A stretch of 64,000 bases of DNA from Dermanyssus gallinae. Taxonomy: Eukaryota; Arthropoda; Arachnida; Mesostigmata; Dermanyssidae. The notes under the pieces are model-generated. The model made no database searches, was not told the origin of the DNA, and saw only the letters and a program-made list of their open reading frames with translations. Below, in pieces: positions 47,594-60,239 of this stretch. Position 1 is the first letter of the stretch. Every line of letters starts with the position of its first letter. Where the stretch lies: assembly GCA_003439945.1 (NCBI GenBank), contig QVRM01002806.1, positions 1,573,501 to 1,637,500 on the forward strand, in the 5' to 3' direction. Position numbers and translations under genes: made by a program.

Positions 47594-48155
47594 TACTGTC
47601 CGTTCGGCGAGGAGAAGCGATTCCGCGTCTGGCCCCTGAAAACGCTCTGACCGCTAAACCGACGACAAAGGCAATGACGATGATAGGGATGACGATGGCG
47701 ACACGCTGATTATTGTTGATAATGATGCAGCGAATGAAGACTGCCGAACGCTATCTATTCCTATACATGCGTAAAGTCTCCAGACGGGAACGAGTAAGCT
47801 TGTGCCGAGCGAGAGCCGTGCTTGGTCTAGTCGAGCTGACGACAGCTCACACGTTTTCGACACGCGCGCTTTATTCTGTTCCAGCGTTGGGACGTCAGGC
47901 TTCGACGAAGGCTTGACAGGCCCACAGAATGAGTGAACAACAACAGCTGACTTTGGCCACCTAACTAGTAGACTACCTAGACACAGGGCATCGGGCAAGG
48001 ACGACAGCGGTTAGTGCAGCACAACTGAGGTGTCGCTGGAATTGAGCGTGGGTCCACCGACCACCGACAAGCAACCTACTAAGTGAGGAATTCTTAGATC
48101 GATTGTCGTGACGAAAACAAGAAAGTCTATGCCGAAGACAGGCCTACTGCAAGCC

Positions 48156-48163
48156 TCTATATA
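48156..48163 (-). promoter_or_regulatory. Candidate TATA box upstream of the 46.5-47.6 kb peptide gene
   Basis: On the minus strand TATATAGA lies in otherwise GC-rich DNA, about 560 bases upstream of the ATG at 47593. A 5' leader, perhaps with an intron whose acceptor is GCGTTTTCAG near 47637, would be needed to join them. No clear initiator was found at the expected distance, so this is tentative. Confidence 0.25.
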
Positions 48164-48289
48164 TGCCTTCTTGCCGGGTGGGCGGGTAGCGGCGGCGGCT
48201 ACCCTCGTTCTCGACGGTTCCAGTCTGTAGTCGACCGTGGCCGAGAGCGCAAGTGGCAATTGACGAGTGGACGCAATTGGCGCCACGTT

Positions 48290-49375
48290 GTGTTGTCGTT
48301 GTTGTTGTTGTTGTTGTTGCAGCGCCATTGTCGTCATGCGCAAGTAGCGCTCCGACCGATAGCGAGCTCGGCCGTTCTCGGTCGATCTTCCACGCGTACA
48401 TGACATTGAAAACAGACACACTCATCATGGAGCAGTGGCCACACGCTCTCACAAGCTAGGGAGGGAGCTGTCCGTTTGTCGAACGATGGTAACCCGGACG
48501 GATGAACTGACACACAGGCAGGAGGGCAGGCTGGCAGACCGTCAGACAGACAGACAGCCAGAGCCCCGTGCCCGTCAACAAGGTACAAGCCGCTTGGCTG
48601 GCTACAGTAGATCTCTGATATTGGTGCGGTCGGCAACGTGGCTGACGTCGTGTTATTGCTGTTGTCGCTACGCTTGTTTTTCTTGTTGCTGCTGCTGTTG
48701 TTGCTGTTGTTGTCGTTGCGCTTGTTATGCTTGTTGCTGCTGTTGCTGCGGCTGTTGTTATCTGTGTCGTTGTTGCGCTAGATCGTACACTACCAACACC
48801 TATTAAGACTCATCAGCAGATCATCCGAGGGGAACAGGGCACGAACAAAGCGCATCTGGGCGCACAGCGAGGGGGCCAATCTCCAGAGGCCCAGCTCGTC
48901 CGAGCTTTCTTGTGGTGGCAGGCCGGACTACTTGACCATCAATTCGACGTGGCGATGGTGACCATCGCCACCCCCGCCGCAACCCCCGCCACTATCTTCC
49001 CTCCCCACAACGATCTCCACCACCAGTGCCACCACCATCAAGAACAATTCGCGCTGGCGTAGCGGGGCTGCCCGCCACCCACGCCTACGATCTCACAAGC
49101 TAAAACTGTTTGTCTTTGGTGTGCTCATATTATTGGTGGTGGCATGTGTTGTTTTTGTCGTTATCGTCATCTTGTTTCCTGTTGTTGTTCTTGTCGGTAT
49201 TATCGTTGTTGTTCTTGTTGGTATTATTGCTGCTGTTGTTGTTGTGGTTGTTGTTGACGAATAGAGGCGGCCGTCTCAGGTCGTCCCATCATGTTTGGTG
49301 CCTGATCCAGTCGTGAGAAGACAATGACCGACAATGACCAGCTTGTGGCGCTGCTGCTGCTGCTGTTGCTGTTTA
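48290..49375. repeat. Cluster of GTT/GCT trinucleotide microsatellites
   Basis: Imperfect (GTT)n/(GCT)n tracts lie at about 48296-48320, 48655-48775, 49177-49258 and 49350-49372, all upstream of the 46.5-47.6 kb gene. Their translations give poly-Gln on one strand and poly-Cys or poly-Leu/Val on the other. I see no start, splice or conserved context that would make them coding. Confidence 0.85.
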
Positions 49376-50419
49376 CTGATTACGACTGTGTTGCCGTCAT
49401 TGAGTCGTTTTCTACGCGTTACATAACTGCCACGTGACGCCGTTTGGACAGGAGAAGATGCCCGACGCCGTCGCCACTACCTCCTCTTTTCTTTTGAGGT
49501 TTCCTCGACGATATTTATGGTATCGAGACGGGAAGACGGAGGGAGATTGGGAAGACGGGAGCAGAGCCGAGCGTAGAAGTAGAATCGAATCGGACCGTTG
49601 TTGCTCAAGCAAGCCAAGCTCAAGCACGGCGCAGGGTGCATCTCTAACGGGATAATGCTCTCCCGAGCAGGTACGATTGATCTATTTAGCGCTACGCGGC
49701 GATCGACTAGCGGCGCTGAGTCCTCGACAACGCGACGATAAGATTGTTGATTGGTGGTGGTTTGTCTAACCTCCCTGGGCACGTGTCGTTACCAGCTGTT
49801 GCCGTAACTCTCTACATAACCTTAGACATTGAAAGAAAAAGTAAGAACATGCGTGCAGAAAAAAAACGTGAGATAAAATGCGACGGAACACCGGTCGCGT
49901 ACGTACGCTGGGAGATGGGAATAACGAGCTGGGAATAAACACCATTGAGAAATTAATAAGCTGGGAATTTATACAAATTGGAAATTAATTAGTTGAACGC
50001 CACTATCGTCTACGCAATCGTGTTGATAAGACGCTTCGCATGAACAACTGCATATGAAGGACATTTATGTGTGTATGAATTTTTTTGCAAGTCCTCTGTG
50101 GCATTGAGCTCTCGGGACCTTTAAGTGTCGATAATTGTAATTTATTGTATGGCATTATTAGCAGAGTTAGCATACTGTAGTGCGTGCTATTTGGAAACTC
50201 AAAGTTTCCCGGCCGGACTCTGTCTTCTGCGTGGCCTTTGGTGTTGGTGACTTTAGTAAAGTTTCGAGTAGTGTCTTCTGGCCGAAAGGCGTCAGTTTCC
50301 GGCGCTGGCTGGGGGCTCCGCTGGTCCAGACTAGGGTATGCGAAGAGTTTACTGACGGGCATGGTTTAACAGCTTGACAGCAATGATGCTTTCTGCCAAA
50401 GCAGCTGCATGCTGCTCGC
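49376..50419. other. No recognisable gene
   Basis: Presumed 5' flank of the family C LINE. I see no ORF1 zinc knuckle here, so that LINE appears to lack its first ORF. Confidence 0.45.
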
Positions 50420-53015
50420 AGCTGCAAATTATTGCTTTGGAATTGCGAAGGTTTATCTGGGGCTTTACAGCTGGCACCAGAACGTTTGTTTGATGATGTG
50501 GATATTGTACTCTTGACGGAGACTTTCATGTGGGAGGAACTGCATTTCAATGAGATGCGACGTTTCCATCTGCTAGCGAGTCTTCCAGACGGAGAGCGGG
50601 GAAGACGAGTAGGTGGACTTTCAATCTATTTACGAGCAGGGTCACCCCAAATGTGTGTGTCGAGGTGAGTGCTATATGACACTCACCTCAGGTAGTTTCA
50701 ACCGCGCATTGCTCTACCTGCCGCCTAATTACGATAATGCCGACGTTGCCGATGCGATCAGTGCTGGTCTAGCGGGACTGAACCTCCAGTTACCCACTCT
50801 GGTCGGCGGCGACTTCAACTGTCGTTATGATAGTGGCGCCACCGACAGGAAGGGCGATGTGCTTCTTAAGCTTCTAGAGAACAGAGGCCTGCATTGCGCA
50901 AATGAGCGTGATAAATTCACGTATGTTTGCCAAAGTGGAGGAAGCACTATCGACTTCCTGTTTCACAATCTTCAACATCCAACGAAACTTCAAGGATGCA
51001 CGGTACTTGATATTCCAGCGCGGAAGCACCTGCCGGTGCTGGCGTCTCTGTGTGTGCCTGGCCAGGGACGCGCCCCACGTTGGCAGCCGACAACGTACTG
51101 GTCTAGACAACTAGATTTGCGTGTATTCACGCGCGAGTTAGAGCTGCTAAGATCAACTTTTGACACCGAACAAAGCAACTGCGCTTTGGAGGCCACTGTC
51201 AAGGCGGCTGTAGTCAAGAAGAAGTACAGACGAAGACGGGCGCGGCCCTGGTTTACACAGGCCTGCTACTTAAAACGTCGGGAAGTCTTGGAGCTCCTGC
51301 ACCGAGCACGGGCTTTACACCCCGACCCCCAGATAGTTGCTAATCGTAGGGCGCTCTATGGCCGACATAGAGCAAGTTGCGCGGGTTACCCAAGAAAAAG
51401 AGTAATGATCCTGATGGGATCTATTACGAACATTGGGCTGAGTCGTCTGATGTTTTAGCAGAGGAGCGGTGTAGGCTGTTTAAACAGATACTCAGCGGGG
51501 GACACATACCCCAGGTTTGGCACGAGGCCAGGCTTACTCTGCTATTCAAGGGCAAAAACAGTGAGAACGTGGACGATCCAAATATCTACCGGGGTATTGC
51601 GTCGGAACGCACTCGCAAGAAAATTTTCGCCAAGTGGATTATCTCGAGAGCGCTTCCAACTATGGAGAAGGCCCTACCTCCGGAGCAATTCGGATTCAGG
51701 AGGGGTCGAGGTACACAGGACGCGATCCACGTACTCCAGTCGGAAGTTTAACGGGTGTTGGCTGTGCCCGGAAGTCACTTGTACGCCGTCTTTATCGATT
51801 GTGTCAAGGCCTTTGACAAATTTCCCCGGGTGGTTCTTTCCTACGAGTGCTCTCCAGCTTTTTTGCTGAAGACCGCCTTGAAGTAAACGTAAGGGGCGAG
51901 GACACCGTCGTCGTCATGTATGCGGATGACGTAGTAGTGGCCCACCGGGACCGCGGTGCCATTCGTATTCGAATTGTCGGCGACGTAGAAAATTACCTTC
52001 ACCGTAAGGGGCTGCAAAGAAATTCGCGGAAGACGAAAGCCATGAAGTTTCGTCGTGGGGGTCGATTGGCTGCAGCAGACGTAATACCCTGTTGTGGCCA
52101 ACCGCTGGAGTTTGTCAACTCTTTTTCGTATTTGGGCCTGAGACTACACTATACGGGAACGACCTTTACTCAGCACATCGGCGACAGGTGTCGGGCGGCT
52201 ATTGCCTCTATTTACACAGAGGTGAGAGACCCTCGACGACTGTCTTTGAGTGCGGCCGTGCGTCTTTTTGAGCTTAAGATTGTGCCAATGCTGAGCTACA
52301 GTCTTGGCAGGGTGTGGGGCCATCTTTCAGCGGCAAATTTTTCGCAGCTAGAAAGATGCTTCACAATATATATGAAGCGGGTCCTTTGCTTACCGCGGAC
52401 GGCAAGAAGCCGCTTCGTGTACCTGCTAGCGGGCTGCGGGCCGGCAGTGGAAACAATCAGAGTCAGGCTTAGGTCACCTATTACAGGGCCACTTCAGCAA
52501 TTTCTGTCGGAGTGGCAGGGAAAAGTGACCGAGGCCTCGGCAGAGGTAGCGCAGTTGGATGTGTACCTCGCCAGGGAGCTTTGGAATGAAATGGCATGCA
52601 CTAGCCGGCACGTGTACACAAGATACATTGTGCATGGCTATCATCACTTGGTATGTTCGGCCTAAGGATTTCATCAAGTTAGCGATCAATGTCGTTGCCG
52701 GTTCTGCTCGCAGAAATGCGCTAAATATCACAAAAGGGGAAATCATGTATAGCGTGAATTGTAACATGTAATAATAACTAAATTTTACTACGTCCTTGAT
52801 CGTTGGCTTTGACTGCGTGCAGGTTGTTGCTTCGGCCCAAAAAATGTAATGCCTTACCACAAAGCACCTCTTCGCTTACAAATGAAACAAAAAATCTATA
52901 TTTTATTTCATATATTTTGTCATTTTATTATTATCTATATATTTTTTAATGAGAACTAAAGCATTGAATAATGCAGTTCCTATAATAAACCACGTTTTGA
53001 ATCTTGAATCTCATT
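50420..53015 (+). mobile_element. Jockey/I-like LINE ORF2 (family C), nearly full length
   Basis: The endonuclease starts KLLLWNCEGLSGALQL (50426) with DIVLLTETF, then a frameshift, ALLYLPPNY, LVGGDFNCRYD (50800), STIDFLFHN and a diverged KHLPVLA. A linker carries RRRARPWFTQACYLKRREVLELLHRAR (51230-51310). The RT has DPDGIYYEHW (51405), LTLLFKGK, QFGFRRGRGTQDAIHV (51690), YAVFIDCVKAFDKFPRV (51780) and VMYADDVVVAHRD (51915). The segment between the last two is too short, so the QG motif region is deleted. The 272-codon frame 51847-52665 covers YADD, KTKAMKFRRGGRLA, NSFSYLGL and the thumb. The 3' end has (TTGAATC)-like repeats. Confidence 0.88.
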
Positions 53016-53059
53016 TCATTTATTTTAAATGCACCCTGTTTGGGTATGTAAATACAAAC

Positions 53060-56000
53060 ATAATAGAGTAGTAGTAGTTTTATTAACCAATTATTGGTTT
53101 ACGAATATACATCATAGACATCGCATTTCCAGAGTTGAGACAGCGGAATTGCTCTTTCACAATGCTGAAGGTGATATAGACCACACGGGCAGCCACAAAG
53201 TTTACATATACACTCCGGCGAGATCCCATGAAACTTCTCGCGCGCACAGATCTTCAGATGGAAGCCGTGGTTGGCAAATCTGGTGATTAGATTCCGGTTC
53301 TCATAACTGCAGGCTCTCCGCAAACCCGACGTCATTGTTCTCGTTTTATAAAACAGCGGGTCGATGTCGGCCATTTGATTTTCCCAATCTAAGACGTGTT
53401 CTCTGAAAACCGTCGTCTTCGGCAGGTTGTACATCCTCTGTAAGTCCTCAACGAATAACGGCGACGATGCCAGTAAGTACACTAACCTATTCAGGCTAGT
53501 GCGGTGGACGTTCAATGCTTTCTTTAGAAAACTGGCTTTGGGTTGATCGAACGCCCTTAGGTTCGATCTCGTGAGATAAGGCCAAATCACCTGAACACCG
53601 TAAGATGCTATGGTGCAATCTTTAGGTTAAACAGGTTAACAGTAACCTCTATCGACAGTCTGCCTGGATCATTGACACCGTAAAAGGATTGTAGGCCTTT
53701 TCGGACTCTTTTTTCAACATACTTGGAGAAGCTTGTGCCCCGTGAAGAAAACACGACCTCCAGGTAGGGAAAGTAGGAAACGATTTCGACTATTTCTGAA
53801 TCCAGTCGGAGCTCATTGCCTTTGGCCAGTCTTCCTCCTCGTCGGAATTTCATCGCTTTTGTCTTGCTCGCATTGATCTCCAGTTTGTTCCGGTTTACAT
53901 AGCCCTGTAGAGCTACAGGCGACTGCTGCAAGTGAAAGCGACTTCAGGAGAACAATGCTAAATCATCGGCATACATAAGCGTTTTCACTTGTGAATGCCG
54001 ACTATGCATTTCCGCCGGAAGATCCCTTACCAACATTGAGAACAACAGAGGACTCAGGCTATGACCTTGAGCAACACCGGTGCTCTGAGTGATCGGCGCG
54101 TGCTCAGCAACCCATCGTCTAGTATTACCAGTCCCTCTTGCAAGATGCTTCTCAGAAGCTCTAGCATGCTCAGTGGGACTCCACTGCGTGCCAGCTTGTC
54201 AAGGATGATCGTTCGCGAGGCCGTATCAAAGGCCGCCTTGAAGTCCACGAACACGGCGAATAGATAACTTCCCATGACACGAAGCGTACGATTCACCGAG
54301 TTTAGAGACACAGCGCATGCAGTCATTGTTGATCTGTCCTCTTCTGAATCCGTGTTGTTGCTCATAAAGTGCCCCGGTAGTTTCTAAAAATACTTCCAGG
54401 CGACGGGTTAAGATAGCCAACAGAAGCTTATATATTACGCTCTTTTTCGTTATTCCTCGGTAGGATGATAGAGCCAGCGGGGCTCCCTTTCCCTTAGCAA
54501 TGATACTAAGAAGACTGGTCCTCCATTCCACGGGTAATTGGGATGTTCTAAGCACTTCATTGAAAAGAGCAGTGAAACACGGCACCAACAACGTGGCCTG
54601 CCGAAGATGTTCGTTTACCACTAGGTCAGGTCCGGGCGCCTTATCCAGCGGCGCGTTCACCATTGCTTCTCGCACCTTTATCGACTCTCTGAGTCGATAA
54701 AGGGGCGAGACAGGGCCTGGCGAACTTCCTGGATTTGCTCGCTCCATGCAGAAAATACTACAGGAGCATCGCTCGGAATGGTTACCGCACAGGCAAACAT
54801 TTTGCGGAAGTGCTCGTTTAACTTCTCGGGCTGGATTGGACATGCAGTGGTGCGTCTATCGGCACGCAACCATTTATGTGGTGATTGTACTCACTTCGCT
54901 CTTCATGCTCCTTTATAGCTTTTTTACCACTTTCTTGTACGCGCGGCTTAGTTGAGTGCAAAGGGGCATCATCTCAGAGAGCGTACGAGCTAGGATGTAT
55001 GCTTGCACCATGTAGTGCTTGAAGGAGTGGCACTACTGATTGTACCATGGGACATACTTACTACGAGCTCGTTTTGGTGGGGTGCTACCGGTAACGACGC
55101 TACGGAGCCTGCAAGCATATGACTCTACGTCGATCAGGGCTGGAACAGGAAGAGCACTTCGAGAAACGGTTTTCAGTCGTGTGATGTCGAGGGTACGACT
55201 CAGAGAAGGCCGCTTGCTGTAGAAAGTTTGCAGGTCAAGTGAGATCGATTTAATACCTTCACAGTTCCACTGGAATAATCTAATTGTCGACTTTTTATTT
55301 TGAGTAGATTGTGGTTTCTTGAACTAGCTAGGACGTCAGTAATTGTTGTGCAAGGCAGTCACGATCCGTCTCGAGGCTTATCGCTCTTGGTTAACTCTGC
55401 ACCAACCGACACGCGCAAAGTGCATCTCGCAGGGATGTTTCTATGGATTCTTGTATTGAGTCTCCAAGGGGAGTGCTGTCGATAATTTTAGTCGGCTTGT
55501 CACTTTTCTCTTCTACGGAGACTCTAGGCAACAAGGAGGGAAGCAGCTTTCCAATAACGCTGGTGATTGCTGTTTGAATCGCTTCTATTATGCAAGGAAC
55601 GATTGTGTTCAGCAGCCCCTGTATTATATCAGCAGCCATGTCGGTTGAGGGTGCCACCTTCTTCGTAGACTTTGCTCCGGGATTGACTTCTCGGTTTATG
55701 ACGGTGGTGTCACTTACTTTAATGCCGTTCTTTACAACAGACGACCGGTTTTCGGAGGCTTGACGTATTCGACGGGGGCGCAAAGCGGCACGGCTGCAGC
55801 GTTCGGTTGTTTCTCGATATTGTTACTCAATCTAGCGGGGCAAGAACCCCATGTAGCCTCGTGCTCGCCATTACATAGGCAACACCTGGTCTGAGCTTTG
55901 CACTCAGGCCAGTGCATGTTCCAGGGAGCCACAGCTACTACACTTTGGCTTCAGAACCTTACAATTGGCGGCAAAATAATCTATACTGTAGCATTTGAAG

Positions 56001-56140
56001 CACTGCATTGAATCTCGGTACATGTCAATACGGTTATGTCTCACAGTGTGACGGAACGAGTAAGTGTAGTACTGTAACGACCAACGCCAAGGATAGCTCT
56101 TACCAGTTTTGGGAGTGCACTGCCTGTCAAATAATACATA
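53060..56140 (-). mobile_element. Jockey/I-like LINE (family B), minus-strand copy with ORF1
   Basis: ORF1 comes first on the minus strand: MQCFKC...FAANC, KCSSCG and CPECKAQTRCCLCNGEHE (about 56010-55850), which are Gag-type zinc knuckles, then a helical region (55630-55550). ORF2 starts TIRLFQWNCEGIKSI (55300), keeps the conserved Trp, and jumps straight to SLDLQTFYSKRPSL, so the endonuclease core is missing. The RT has DKAPGPDLV (54640), SYRGITKKSVIYKL, QQHGFRRGQ, FAVFVDFKAAFDTASRT (54230) and MYADDLALF (53970). KTKAMKFRRGGRLA and a tail with CICKLCGCPCGLYHLQHC follow. Frameshifts occur. A minus-strand AATAAA lies near 53080. Confidence 0.88.
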
Positions 56141-57399
56141 TTATCAGGATGAGTGTTTGATTGTTTACACCTCTATAAGTAAGAGGTGTAATAAAGTAAC
56201 TATATTAAATACTATGTATAGTTAACTATATATATATAGTATTATAGTTAAATATAATATTATAGTTAACTAACTACAGAACAGCTGCTTGTTTACCACT
56301 GTATCGCGGAGCTTCTTAGACTGTGGTGGCACTATTCGAATGTATTTTTATCGAAAAACCTCTAACAAAAGAATCTGCCGGATTGTGGACCATTTATCTC
56401 CCCCACTAATCACTAACGCATACCGTTCTTCCATGCTGATTTTTTCTGCACCATTAGCCGCTATGCTGAGCGTTTTAAAACGCTCAGGACTAGAAAATAT
56501 ACCGCGTTTGGGTTGGAACTCTTACAGCAATTGAAACCGTGTTATCTAGTCCTGGGAACAAATTCGTGGCCCGCATCGTTGAAATGCGACGCCCCAAGCG
56601 GTGCTCTAGTCGCAGACTGGCCACAATTTGGAATGTTGTTTTGCTCAGCATGGTATTCAATTGAGGAGTAGGATGGCCTGAAGCCATTTGCTCCTTGACA
56701 CGTGAAAGGCGGGTTTTTGGCTAGCTCTAGTGATCGCATTACTCGTAGAATCTTTTAATTTCATCTGTCTACCGCTCAGCGCCACTGCCTAATTTATTAC
56801 TGGCCTAGTGCTATGAGAAGTAAAACTTGCGCCTAAGCGGTGTCAAAGGTAGGCGATGTTTTCTTGATGTCCAACACGATCTGAATTCCGTTCGCAGCGG
56901 CTTCTCGCAAGCTATCGTTGTCTTCAGGCCCAAATTCAGACTCCAACCAATCAATTAGTTAGTGACCACCTAGAAACGTGTAGGCGCTTAGGTCACCTTG
57001 TTGTAACTTACGATCTGATAGCAAGGGTTCCGACATGCAGTAGAAATGGGTCGGCAAGCTATGCATCGAAAATATCAAAATAAAGGATGAAAGCCTCATC
57101 CAGGTTGCCTTCAAACGTTGGTCTTATTTAATAAGATCAAACGCGTTGTTAACGTGAGTTTTAGCAATACGGATCTTTAATTGGCAATCAAAATGCTCTG
57201 GCTGAATGATCGATATTTTCCTGATGAAATCTTCCCTGCTAAGCAGCACAGCGCATAATTTATACTTTAAAGACACAGCTCCTGTTATGGAACGAAGTGA
57301 TTTTTCTATTTGTATGTATATTGTGTCTATGGTGGGAGCTAAAATAAAACCAGGTAAGATATGTTGAAAAGTATATAAGAACAGAAAGGCTGTTCTAAC
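56141..57399. other. No recognisable gene
   Basis: AT-rich sequence including TAACTATA-type simple repeats near 56205-56275. Frames at 56289-56739 on both strands have no recognised motif. Confidence 0.45.
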
Positions 57400-60050
57400 C
57401 ATAGATGTGTCTATCCTCAAATAAAATAAGACATAGTTTTAGGCCTGAACAAAAAAAAGCAATAATATTGAGGAAACTGAGAAGGCACATTGAAGAAAAC
57501 GAAATGAAGCAAGCAACACAAAAGGGGAATGGGTAGGAAGCCGGGTAAAGGAGAGGAATAATAGCAAAAATATACACAGGGAAAGGCAAAAGTTCACCAT
57601 TTAGTATAAGAAGGAATATAACGGCAATACGAACAGGAATTAAATATTATATTGGAGGCTCTAAGGGGACAATAGGTAAAGCGATTCTGGACATACGTAG
57701 TTAATGCGGGAAAACGCATGACTAATCCTGAGCACGAAAAAGTGTACACAAAAAAAGAAGGAACGCCGCGGTAGAAGCACTATTTTTATCAGTAATGGAA
57801 ATAGTGAAGAAAGGTCGAGCATAAATACGGGTATAATTACAGGGATAGAAGAAAGGTAACAAGTTATTAGAAGAATGAAAGGAAAGACAACTTGCGGGTT
57901 AAACGGAATAACAGTGGATATAGTAAAGGCGTTGAGAGGAGATTACATAAGGTATTTGTCCAAAGTTTTTGGGATATTTTAGGAGTGGAATAGCGGGAAG
58001 TTAGCGGAAAAGACGGGTATCTTTTCTGCCAAAGGATGGCGCCGATAACAATTATTTAAGAAGTAGACGGACGATAATTATTACGCCAATTACGTCGCAT
58101 TTTTATGCAAATTTAAGAGCCGGATGCAATATAGGTTAAAAGCGAATGGTAAAATGTGGAAATGGCAATGTGGGCTTAAGAGGGATATAGGTTAGATGAC
58201 CATATTTTTTTATTGAATCAATTAGTTGAGGCCCGGTGCGGAGGCAGGCCTGACAACGTACTACCCCAAAGTGACTGGAGTACCCCTTTGCACGCTGAAT
58301 TAGAACGATGTCTCGTTAATAAAGCTGCCGACGACACGATCAGAGCTCGCCTAAACGCCGTGTCCGCCAAGGATTCAGGCGCCTGGTTACACGCGCTTTC
58401 CAGTGCACCAATAGTTACCATTTTTTATGACGAGACGATTTGCATAACAGTAGACCTACGACTAGATACAGACCTAGTTAGCCCTCGTCGGTGTCAATGT
58501 GGTCACTCCGTTGACAAACTGGGACATCACGGTCTATCGTGTATCATCAGCGCAGGCCTACGCCTTAAGCATGCCGCTATCAGTGAGACCTTAAGCAAAG
58601 CCCTTAGTTTATGCGGTCGTTCAAGCATACTTGATCCCTCGGGCCTCTGCGCGGAGGACTGCAGGCGTGACACTTACACCATTCGAGCGAGGCAAAATGC
58701 TAGTTTGAGATGCAATCGTTACCAACTCCCTAGCACCTTCTATGATCGGTGGTGGCGCTCCCGAAGCTGGTTATAGAGCCGACCTTGCGGAGACCAGTAA
58801 GTTATGAAAATACTCATCAAGTGGGTATCCCCATGAATTCTGGCCTCTCGCGTTTGAGACCTTGGGTTCTCCTGGTGTTCGAACCAGACAGCTGATTCGC
58901 AAAGTCGGCACTTTGTCAATATGTCAACCGGTGATAGCAGATCGTCGTCCCTTTTTAAACTACGTTCTGAGTACAAGCGGTCTCGGCCTAGGCGAAGCGG
59001 ACACGTGATAGTCACAATATACACCTGCTAAACACATTGACTTAGCTAATCTTCCGTAATATGTGTCCCATAAACATATCGTAATATACAAAAAAATATA
59101 TATATGTATATATAATACTTGAGATATCTTGGATAAGGGGACAGAATTGTATTAGGGGCTTACAATATGGTCAACAGAGATACCTTAGATAAGTAAATGG
59201 CAGAAGAAGTATTCGATGCAGGTTGAATACGTTCATTAGAGGATATTTATAGGGAAAACACAGTAATGATCAAACGCAAGGAGAAAGATTGTGTTGTTTG
59301 GAAATGATTTTGGGAAAGGACGTAGGAGAGATTCAAGGAATGCTTGATGCCTGTGGGGAGGCAGCAGACACATAAGGGGAAGGCAGTATGTCAAAATTTA
59401 TCGAAAGAGAAGTGCAAAGTAGGCTGAGGTATTATTACTAGTAGAATAAGATAATTGTAAAACGAACAATTGGTTAAAAATACTGTAGGTAAAAAAGGCA
59501 GTGGAAGTAAAGACAAAATAGCGCAGGAAGATGGAATTTGCGGCAGGACAGATAGAACTCACTAGTGAACAATGGACAGACACTGCTATATCCAGTGGGC
59601 AACTTAAAAGTAGGGTTAACGCAGCATACACATAAGTGGCGGGCAGTACAGAAAACTAGTTAAAAGGATGTATACGAGAATATTATATCGGATAGGGGTG
59701 GAGTAAAGTGGCGGCCATACAGTAATACAAGAGACAGTGAGCTGTTCATAGATGCAAGAGCAGGTATGTTAGACACAAGGTAGCAGCGAAACAGATACGA
59801 AAAATTAGAAACAACGGTTTGTCAGATATAGGGAAGAGAGATGAAACGGTAAAGCATTTGATAAGGGAGTGTAAACGATTGGGAGGGACTAGGGATCTAT
59901 AACTTGGGGAGGCGTTAGGTTTAGGCAAGGATGCAGAAAGGACACAGGTAGAAATGACCAAGCAGAGGCCATCCCGATGGAAGGTGCTGAACACATAAAG
60001 GAAACAACGGGGGAGTGAAATGTAGGTAATTAATAGATGCAGCGCTATGC
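57400..60050 (+). mobile_element. RTE/L1-like LINE, degenerate, split by a nested LINE at 58.2-59.1 kb
   Basis: The left part (57400-58200) has the RT motif RRMKGKTTCGLNGITVDIVKAL (57870). The right part (59110-60050) resumes with GMLDACGEAADT, matching QMLDECGEA in the 5.3-8.1 kb relative. It ends in RDETVKHLIRECKRLGGTRDL and a VEMTKQRPSRWKVLNT tail. The strand is A/G-rich like the sense strand of that relative. It is heavily decayed. Confidence 0.65.
58205..59105 (+). mobile_element. RLE-type LINE C-terminal half nested in an older LINE
   Basis: The open frame of 187 codons contains ARLNAVSAKDSGAWLHALSSAP, VDLRLDTDLV, the zinc knuckle CQCGHSVDKLGHHGLSC (C-x-C...H-x3-C) and DPSGLC. A later frame has GYPHEFWPLAFETLGSPG and IRKVG. 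The domain order matches the 15.2-17.1 kb copy. The 3' end is TA-rich (59095-59118). It is 5'-truncated, as is usual for LINE insertions. Confidence 0.78.
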
Positions 60051-60239
60051 GCCTCTATTATAAAATAATGCTATGTGTACACACACAAGCGAATAAACCA
60101 AATAATTAATTTAATTACTTAGCATAATTTAATGTTAAAGTGGTTTGATGCTTAATTAATAAATAAAGTTAACGATTGTATTTAGTTCTAAAATATTAGA
60201 GCATATAAATGTGTTAAGCAATGTGAGCAGAGAGGAAAT

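Noticed and set aside
47210..47650. 146-codon plus-strand frame opposite the peptide gene
   Set aside because: It is the antisense shadow of exon 1 (47593-47194), which has the signal peptide and splice donor.
48435..48806. Very Cys-rich frame (runs of CCCC) that might suggest a metallothionein
   Set aside because: It is the translation of imperfect GTT/GCT microsatellites. The other frames give poly-Leu/Val and the other strand poly-Gln.
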